Shown piece after piece: positions 56,621 through 64,000 of a stretch of 64,000 nucleotides of DNA. The stretch comes from Hofstenia miamia (Eukaryota; Xenacoelomorpha; Acoela): the NCBI GenBank assembly GCA_004352715.1, contig SCFE01000064.1:477736-541735 (forward strand), written 5' to 3'. The position numbers and the translations under genes are program-made. Under the pieces are notes generated by a model that was not told the DNA's origin, made no database searches, and worked only from the letters and a program-made list of their open reading frames with translations. Numbering within the stretch: the first letter of the stretch is position 1; each line of letters starts with the position of its first letter.

Positions 56621-58401
56621 CAAATTTTAAGCAATTTATTGAAAAATAACTAGTCAATCTATGTTTATTTCACTGGCATTCATTAGCTAAGTATTTAAAG
56701 AGATGAATGAGTCATGGTAATTGCAAAAGCTAGTTTGAGCCAATTTTTAAAACTTTTAGACTTGTATGGCATCTAAGCATATGCTATAATATTCCAGTTT
56801 TATACATATATTTTTTTTCATGACATCCAAGAATTTGAAACTTCTGAAGGAAAGCATTCTGGAATGTAAGGCAAAGGTCCGCTTAAATAATTACAAATAA
56901 ATTATTGCTAATTTCAACAAAGATTATTTAAATCTTTCAAAGAATTTCTTAGCAATTCTGCTATGAATAATAAATAAATCTTAATCCAAATTTCCATCAT
57001 TTTAATTGTGCTCTATTGCAAATAATTCTGCTTAGATAACATTGTTAGAATGAAAGCAGGCTTTATTACTTTTTTTCCTTTGGAAAGAACTACAATAAAG
57101 CTTAAAACAAAATTATTGTATAATCAACTTATAAAAGTGCAAATTAAAGTGCAATATCGTTTGGAAAACATCATTTCATTTTACATACCTTTTTAATTGG
57201 ATGCAAATATGTTACAACTGCAAACTCTACTAGGGATAAGAAAATTATTGTGGTGAAAATTACATCCCAGTAAACCAAAGCTGTCACACAATTTTTCTAA
57301 ATTTGAATTTTAGCTTATGATCAATCTTAGAGATTTCAAAACAGCATATTTGTAGTGCTGATGTATTGGAAGAAATCTTTAACATTCCTAAGAAATTGCC
57401 ACTCCCTAAAGTGATCTTAAATTTTCAGATTAAACATCAATTCAAAAGGTAATAAATGATATGGCAACAATCAAAATTGTTGGTAAGTAGTTGTTAAGCA
57501 CATAATGGCCCAGTAATCTGTTCATTTTAAAGTTCAACATTAGATTTGAATATTGACCTACATCCACTAAAACAGACTTTAAAAATGTTGAATGATGAAG
57601 TTTTGAAAAGCTCTCATTTCCTGCAACTTACAATTATATTCTGAAAAATGCTGAATAAATTATGTTAATTTTTTAAAGCAGTTTTTAGTATTTTCTGTTT
57701 CTAAAAACTAGAAAAATCGTTTTATTAACACATTTAATATTGTAAAATCATCACCCAGGCCAAGATGTGCATTAATTCAGAATTATTTAGAGATATTGAA
57801 CTACAATTTTTTTTCAAGCAGGGTAATATCTAACAAATTTAACTTTCGTTGTCTCATGTACACTGTCTCTCGTTATCTATACCAAATTGTATTTAGCATC
57901 CATGTAATGTAAGAGTAACAGGTAACAGCCACTGTTTAGGTAACTGTATGAGAGACTCCAGTTCGTAATGGGCTCACTGTCCGAAGCAGTATCTGATCAC
58001 CAAGAAGCTATCCGCCAAGCTGTAGTAGACTGAGGTTCCATCAACCAACTCAGCTCATTCTCAAAGACTATATTTATTATGTTTACAATAACTAAGTGAT
58101 GATAAAGGAAGAACACATTTTGACTTAGTATCTCATTCTCAATAATGTGTAACTTAAATAATGTAATTACGCAACCATTCAGTGACGCTAGCTGCTGATA
58201 AGAAAAACTAAGTAACAAATAAAGCAGCTTCCTACCCTACATATAAAATATAAATAATATCACTAAGCACTGATACTAGCTGCAACGAAATAAAAAAGAG
58301 TTAAAAACTATCTACAGTTAAATGCAGCTTCCTAACCTACGGCAAAAATAGAAATAAAACTATTACAATATATATAAGGTCATTTTTGGTCTCGTTATGG
58401 G
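56621..58401. other. non-coding stretch
   Basis: No gene seen. From about 57930 base composition becomes less AT-rich, and short words (GATACTAGCTGC, GCAGCTTCCTA) recur at about 58225-58340; similar words occur at 12811-12895, suggesting a dispersed repeat. Confidence 0.4.
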
Positions 58402-58709
58402 TCTACTACTGTTAGAAATTTGGATCTAAAATAAGAGAATAAATAAGTAACACTCCTACTATTGGCGATCTGGCCTTATTGCGAATTTATTACTACATGT
58501 AGTTCCACAAGCAATCGATAGCCAGCTAGGCAAGAAATAAAAACCCTTATACCTTTCTACTACTGTTAGAAATTTGGATCTAAAATAAGAGAATAAATAA
58601 GTAACACTCCTACTATTGGCGATCTGGCCTTATTGCGAATTTATTACTACATGTAGTTCCACAAGCAATCGATAGCCAGCTAGGCAAGAAATAAAAACCC
58701 TTATACCTT
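58402..58709. repeat. 154-bp tandem duplication, two units, apparently identical
   Basis: TCTACTACTGTTAGAAATTT... to ...AAACCCTTATACCTT at 58402-58555 is repeated at 58556-58709 without a difference that I can see. Either very recent or an assembly product. Confidence 0.93.
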
Positions 58710-59567
58710 ACATAACTTAAATGTATTGCTTCGATCCAGGCAACAACTATCCAAATCCCTCGCAACAGCCTGTAGATCGTTACAAACATGAAATGCCTAG
58801 CTGCGAATTTTAATAAATAATCAAACCGAAATTAAAGATAAGTAATATTCCAAAGAATATAATCCATCAACTGTTCACACTGCGACGTAGCTATTTATAT
58901 AGACTTCTAACAACATATTTGCACTATTTTAACAGTCAAACAAAACACCTGTCTTCTGTTGTGATTTGTCTTCCCACGCCCAGTGTATTGATATTGACCT
59001 CAAATTAACGAGAAGCGTATTATACTTGGCTTCTTGCACTATATGTTTTTTTGCAAATGTTTGTCCACTCACTCAATGCATGAAAAGCCATTAATATTTA
59101 ACTGTTAAATTTGTAATTTTAGATGGACTCTGCTACAATATTATATCTTTACAAAGGCTTACTTTACCTTCATGTAATCAACATTTTCTGTGGAAGATTT
59201 AAAATAATATAAAAAAACTGTTATTAGTGAATTTGTTTCTTTAAAATAACTTTTCTAAACTACAGAGAAATTTTATTTTCAAATGTTGAAATGGCTGAAA
59301 ATTCATAATTTCTAAATAGAAAGCTTAATTTTTGATATTTTCTGATTAATTATTTTAGTGTGAAATTCAAAGGCAAAGTATTCTCAGCTAAAGTTGATTA
59401 TGAGTCAAGAAATTGAATATTAACAATTTTCAATTTTCTCAATTGAAGATATTGAGCAACTAATATGAAATCATTTTGCTCTCAAATTAGCATAATTTTA
59501 TCTACAGTATGTCAATCTATGTAAAGTTAAAAAATTATATATCTGCTTTACTATATATATATATAAT

Positions 59568-61012
59568 ATTGTGCTCCATTCGGTTCGAACCGGTTTCGAT
59601 TCGAAAATCATCATCAGAATACAAACTTTGTGGGACACTACAAATTGTTGTAGCCCTCTAAAAGCAGAACAAAATGACGTAATCAAATACATGATAATAA
59701 AACATACTTGAAATGAATATTGTTTTCTTTCTTAAATGCGTTTTTACGCCTCCAGCACTTTAAAATCAAATATAGATAAAACTTATGAATGAATTTAGTC
59801 GAGCGTCTATTATACACATTGGCAGAAAAAATTTGTCTTGATCCTTTTCAATATTCAATAATTTAAGGTATCCTCTTAAATTCATTAAATGCAAAATTGA
59901 CACAAGAAATTCAAATGATACAGATACGATCTTTACATTATTTTATAGTATTAGCATTAACCAATTAGAATTGATGATGTAATTGAACATCTGCTAGTTG
60001 ACATTTTCATGAAATTAAATTCAATAGCATCTACTTCATTTTTCTCTTTATAAATTGACATTGGGATAAAATTTTTTGCAAAATTTTGACACGTGAGCAA
60101 CTATAGCTATGAACAAATTTTTTTTGCATTGCATAGTAAACCAATAGCGTTTAAACAATTGATGATGAGCTAGATAATCTATTAATTTTAAGATATATAA
60201 ATTTGTAAAAAACCTCTTTCACTTACAGTTAAGCATAGTGCATAATCTACGCCGCACTTTCACTAGTTATTTGCTGACGGCACATGGCACTGTTTAAATT
60301 TCTTGTAATGATAATATTTACAATATACTAATCTAAAATTTAATGATGTTTAAATGTTCATGCTCTTAGCATAAATTTAATATGCTCTATTACTTTGTTG
60401 CTTGTTCAATAATTGATCTTTGTTATGGTTCTTAATTATTAAAGCTTTTGCAAGCTTCATATTGCGTGTTCTCATTATTATATTAAAATTGGTTTTCTAG
60501 CATGATGTTTATGCATATATATTTCTGACATTTGATGACTTGATAGGTGCTCATTGATCCTAGTTATAAAATGGCGCTTAGTTTCCCCGATGTAAGAAAT
60601 ATTGCATTCTTCACAATTGTATTTATAAACAAGTGAGGAAACTAGCATTTTTTCGATAGGATCTTTATTCTTAAAAATGTCTGACGTTTTCTTTGATCGT
60701 AAAATTGATGTTAACTTAGTTAATATTAATCGTGTATTAATGATCTTTATCCGTGCTTTTAAGAGATTATGAATGTGCTCAATATGTGGTAATTTCCAAT
60801 ATATTGGTATTTTATCTTCATCATTTGTTTTGTTACATTCAATAGACTTTGAGGTGAGAGCTTGGTTAACAATATTTTTATTCAATTTATATGGATAGCC
60901 GTTCTTTTCAAATATTTCATATAATTCAGTTATGGATTCAATCATGTTATTTTAATTTGAAGAGATTTTATTAATAATTTCATTTAATAAGCACTTAATT
61001 GTCTTGATCTTG
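59568..61012 (-). mobile_element. Penelope-like element, 5'-truncated, second copy
   Basis: The minus-strand 3' tail carries GATTTTCGAATCGAAACCGG (complement around 59590-59610), like the tail at 32680-32700. TA runs lie at both ends (about 59552-59567 and 61013-61034). Between the tail and the endonuclease frame no further gene is seen. Confidence 0.65.
60367..60945 (-). pseudogene. Penelope-like GIY-YIG endonuclease with linker
   Basis: The frame 60478-60945 (155 codons) starts in the end of the reverse transcriptase/linker (KIPIYWKLPHIEHIHNLLKA), continues through KDPIEKMLVSSLVYKYNCEE and holds the GIY-YIG core CNISYIGETKRHFITRINEH. After a frameshift near 60485 the remainder continues (MKLAKALIIKNHNKDQLLN) to a stop at about 60367. 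It is closely related to the copy at 32159-32611 but keeps more of the 5' part. Confidence 0.8.
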
Positions 61013-61034
61013 GTATATATATATATATATATAT
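61013..61034. repeat. (TA)n microsatellite at the 5' edge of the Penelope-like element
   Basis: TA run directly adjoining the truncated end of the element. Confidence 0.85.
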
Positions 61035-61700
61035 ATTCCACAATTTTCAGTATCCAATGAGAATTGGCTTAAATCCAACTAGCAAGATAAATTTTTATTA
61101 ATTCAAAACATTGTTAGATTAGGTTGCAATAATGTAGAATATCATTAAATTCAATTCTAACTGCATGCATAAGGTCAAAATTAATTTGAAACCCTTGCAA
61201 AATATTATAGAGAAAAAATTTCAAGAAATTAAAATCACTATGTTCCTACTTTATTTTGCTCAAAAAATACATTTTTAAATTACAATTGTTCAAAAAACTA
61301 GTGTTAGCAGAGGATTCACAAATATTAAATATTTCTGTTTGTTTTAGATAACATTTACAGAGGAGCCTTAACTGAAAGAACGGATTTTCATTTTTTCAAA
61401 CATAGCATATTTCACTACTCCATATATTTAAGTGCAATGTGACTAATGATGCTATGCACATCCAATAATCATATGTTGTGCATCTCATATATTATACTAT
61501 AAAATTGCTCTGCACACAGATGCTTGTATTAATCAGTGATTAACAATGAGCTATTGAAACAACATAATATCATCTAGAGTTGGCTCATTAGTTTTCTCTA
61601 CTCTATAATGCAAAACAATTGACTACATACATAAATTTTTCAAATTGCTTTATGAAAATTGCAATCATTAACTAAGAACCATTTCTTCTGCACAATAATA

Positions 61701-63007
61701 AGGAGTCAAAAGCAATTTATTGCAAAAAATCTTTGGTACAAGACTATAAACTAAAAACTATTTACAAAATAACAGTGACATATACATATATAATTGTGTG
61801 GTGTGTGTTTGTTGGGGATTTGTAAGTGTGTGTGTGTGTACATTATCTAGAATAATACAACATTTTCGAAGGAGTGTAGTGTATTATTTTCATTAAGTAT
61901 GCATTGTCTGTGAAAGAGGAATGTTCGCACTTTTTTTCTAAATTTTTGGTAGTTTATTTATATCTTAATTTCATGGTCTAAGTTATTCCAAATTTTAGTT
62001 GCTATGTGGTGAAAACTATTTGAATGTTTATCTAAGCATAAAAAATTTTGAAAACATTCATTTACCTTAATATATTGTTTTAAAAATGAAAGTTTTACAT
62101 TTAAATAATATTGATACCATATGCAATTGAATTCTGTAATAAAGAGCTAATATTTTTCATTGAATTCGATAGACGGATGAACTGTCATGTTTTTGCGCAA
62201 AGTTAAGTGTTTTAAGAGACCAATTGAAAGTTTTAGACAGAAGTATGCAATATTTGGTTTTATGTTTGTAAAGAGAAATGAGCAATATTGAAAATGAGAT
62301 AAACAAAAAGAATTTATTAATTGTTTGTGATATATACTTGAGACGTTTCGCAGATGGTAAAGATACCTAACTCCAGTAGCCATTTTTTTAATTTTAGTCA
62401 TTAAAAATTTTTCGAAATTTAAATCATTGTCAATCTCAACACCTAAATAATTTATTAATTCACTTTGCTTTATTGGTACTTGATTTATATTTAGTTCAAT
62501 GTTTTTTATGAGATTTTTAAGTGTTTTAGGCGAGAAAATTATAAATTGTGTTTTTTTCAATATTTACTTTCAATTGATTACTTGAGAAATACTTTGTTAA
62601 ATGTTCGATGTCATTTTGGAGAATTTTTGTAGCATTAAAGGCATTTACATTAGTACTTATGAGACAGGTATCGTCCGCATATTGATAAATATTACTGTTT
62701 TTTATCTGTTTTGTTATATCATTTACGTAGAGTGAGAATAGGATGGGGCAAGAACTGTGCCCTGAGGTACCCCACGGTTAGTTGTAATATATTTTGATTT
62801 TGTGCCATTAAGTATAACTCGTTTCTGTCGATTTATAAGGAAGTTCATTATCAAATTTATAGCATTGTAATTAAAATTATAATGCATTAATTTTTCTTTC
62901 AGTATGTCAAAGTTCATTGAGTTAAACACTTTGCTCAAACCAAGAAGGGCAACATAACTACATTTATTTGAAGCTAAATTTGATTTTATTTGCTGTAATA
63001 TTGACAA
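61701..63007 (-). mobile_element. non-LTR retrotransposon 3' part with reverse transcriptase, decayed
   Basis: The frame 62723-63007 holds VALLGLSKVFNSMNFDILKE (the D-[LF]-SKAFD block, here GLSKVFN) and TNRGVPQGTVLAP. One base must be added near 62747 to continue LFSLYVNDI and the catalytic YADD (62670-62681). The frame 62147-62560 holds the thumb (TQFIIFSPKTL, INYLGVEIDNDLNF, ATGVRYLYHLRNVSSIYHKQ). Past it, broken frames give the C-terminus (KIWNNLDHEIKI near 61970) and the 3' untranslated region, with GAGTCAAAAGCAATTTATTG at 61702. The Asp of the first catalytic block is replaced by Leu-Gly, so it would be inactive even without the frameshifts. Confidence 0.75.
61797..61840. repeat. (TG)n-rich run
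   Basis: TGTGTGGTGTGTGTTTGTTG followed by a cleaner GTGTGTGTGTG, in the LINE 3' region. Confidence 0.8.
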
Positions 63008-63017
63008 AATTGCATCT

Positions 63018-63046
63018 AAATAATAATAATAATAATAATAATAATA
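63018..63046. repeat. (AAT)n trinucleotide run
   Basis: About nine AAT units between the two LINE copies. Seen from the minus strand it is the (ATT)n tail of the copy starting at 63047, which fits a retrotransposon 3' end. Confidence 0.85.
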
Positions 63047-63413
63047 AGAGTCAAAGCAAATTTATTGCTTAAATGAATGTAAAAACTATAAACTAACACA
63101 TGACAAAAATATTTACAAAACTAATTAAATATGCAATATTTATTAAAGGGCAGTTTTAAAAGTAATTTGACCATGCGTTGAGTTTATTATCTATGCCCAA
63201 TAATGTTTGCCTACTTAATAGAAATTGTTTTATTTTTTTCTTGAAGTGTTTATAGTTTTTCTCACATCTTATATCAATACTTAAATCATTCCAAGAGATT
63301 GAACATTTAAAAGAAAATGAATCTTGACGATTATTGATGCTAAAAAGTGTTTTATTTCTTTTATTGATTTTGATGTAATTATTAAGAAAACTTAATGAAC
63401 TTAATTCATGAAT
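63047..63413 (-). mobile_element. second non-LTR retrotransposon copy, 3' end, runs into gap
   Basis: Contains the C-terminal frame 63156-63413 and a short 3' untranslated region with GAGTCAAAGCAAATTTATTG, nearly the same as in the neighbouring copy. The 5' continuation is in the N run. Confidence 0.7.
63156..63413 (-). CDS. LINE polyprotein C-terminus, partial
   Basis: An open frame of 85 codons into the gap reads HELSSLSFLNNYIKINKRNK, then FKCSISWNDLSIDIRCEKNY and KHFKKKIKQFLLSRQ, ending WSNYF with TAA. S-W-N-x-L-x-x-x-I-R ... FK-x-x-[LI]-K-x-[YF]-L is the usual end of LINE reverse transcriptase proteins. No stop interrupts it, unlike the neighbouring copy. Confidence 0.65.
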   Translation of the reverse strand: MHELSSLSFLNNYIKINKRNKTLFSINNRQDSFSFKCSISWNDLSIDIRCEKNYKHFKKKIKQFLLSRQTLLGIDNKLNAWSNYF

Positions 63414-64000
63414 NNNNNNNNNNNNNNNNNNNNNNNNNNNNNNNNNNNNNNNNNNNNNNNNNNNNNNNNNNNNNNNNNNNNNNNNNNNNNNNNNNNNNNN
63501 NNNNNNNNNNNNNNNNNNNNNNNNNNNNNNNNNNNNNNNNNNNNNNNNNNNNNNNNNNNNNNNNNNNNNNNNNNNNNNNNNNNNNNNNNNNNNNNNNNNN
63601 NNNNNNNNNNNNNNNNNNNNNNNNNNNNNNNNNNNNNNNNNNNNNNNNNNNNNNNNNNNNNNNNNNNNNNNNNNNNNNNNNNNNNNNNNNNNNNNNNNNN
63701 NNNNNNNNNNNNNNNNNNNNNNNNNNNNNNNNNNNNNNNNNNNNNNNNNNNNNNNNNNNNNNNNNNNNNNNNNNNNNNNNNNNNNNNNNNNNNNNNNNNN
63801 NNNNNNNNNNNNNNNNNNNNNNNNNNNNNNNNNNNNNNNNNNNNNNNNNNNNNNNNNNNNNNNNNNNNNNNNNNNNNNNNNNNNNNNNNNNNNNNNNNNN
63901 NNNNNNNNNNNNNNNNNNNNNNNNNNNNNNNNNNNNNNNNNNNNNNNNNNNNNNNNNNNNNNNNNNNNNNNNNNNNNNNNNNNNNNNNNNNNNNNNNNNN

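Noticed and set aside
57940-58070. Possible tRNA-derived SINE on the minus strand (GAGCTGAGTTGGTTGATGG)
   Set aside because: Only a partial A-box resemblance; no B box at the right distance and no tail.
56060-58709. Tandem repeats considered as CRISPR or satellite arrays
   Set aside because: There are only two units each, without spacers, and the genome is eukaryotic.

Overview
This is an AT-rich, intron-rich, transposon-laden animal nuclear window from a draft assembly (N runs at 39960-40098 and 63414-64000, a single N at 50378). There are no operons, rRNA or CRISPR arrays. Cys-loop channel exons, Penelope-like, mariner, hAT and long-terminal-repeat elements, and two dispersed repeat-protein families that I associate with arthropods suggest an invertebrate, probably an arthropod. 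Chelicerate is possible but unproven.

Two cellular gene models can be supported, both on the + strand. (1) About 640-18895: the 3' part of a gene made of very small exons, all phase 1 at both ends, ending in a 131-bp terminal exon with a stop and an AATAAA. The pieces are acidic and carry tyrosines in short contexts, including two 54-bp exons that encode the same 18-residue module with a YxNQ core. It reads like the cytoplasmic tail of a receptor or adhesion protein, but the 5' part is outside the window and I do not recognise the protein. (2) About 43276-50320: a Cys-loop ligand-gated ion channel subunit of the glycine/GABA/glutamate-gated chloride channel type. Ligand-binding exons, a 13-residue Cys loop and M1 to M4 can be read. 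The pore motif before M2 is ILR instead of PAR. One single-base frameshift and one missing splice donor leave open pseudogene versus assembly error. Its last exon lies in a 900-bp near-identical duplication (49478-50377 and 51117-52014) whose first copy ends exactly at the single N.

Most of the rest is transposable elements, often nested. At 5.4-8.9 kb are a LINE endonuclease fragment, a decayed repeat-derived protein and a mariner scrap. At 9.2-15.5 kb is a long-terminal-repeat element with its 3' LTR split by a complete hAT element (8-bp target duplication AGGGTAAT). At 19.6-20.9 kb is a broken Tc1-like element. At 22.8-24.1 kb is a solo LTR of the same family (target duplication ATAG). At 24.3-25.3 kb is a compact mariner-type element with good terminal repeats and a long transposase frame. 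At 27.8-29.3 kb is a decayed multicopy protein gene, with a second fragment at 55.2-55.4 kb. At 30.8-32.9 kb is a Harbinger-like element (TTA target) containing a smaller element and a Penelope-like GIY-YIG gene. At 33.8-35.6 kb is an inverted pair of LINE reverse-transcriptase fragments. At 35.6-38.5 kb is a mariner with inverted arms of about 830 bp. At 59.6-61.0 kb is a second Penelope-like copy, and at 61.7-63.4 kb two LINE 3' ends.

The two cellular genes share no evident function; the elements are independent insertions, several of them in introns of the two genes. Splice models come from reading consensus sites and frame continuity only; none was tested against transcripts.
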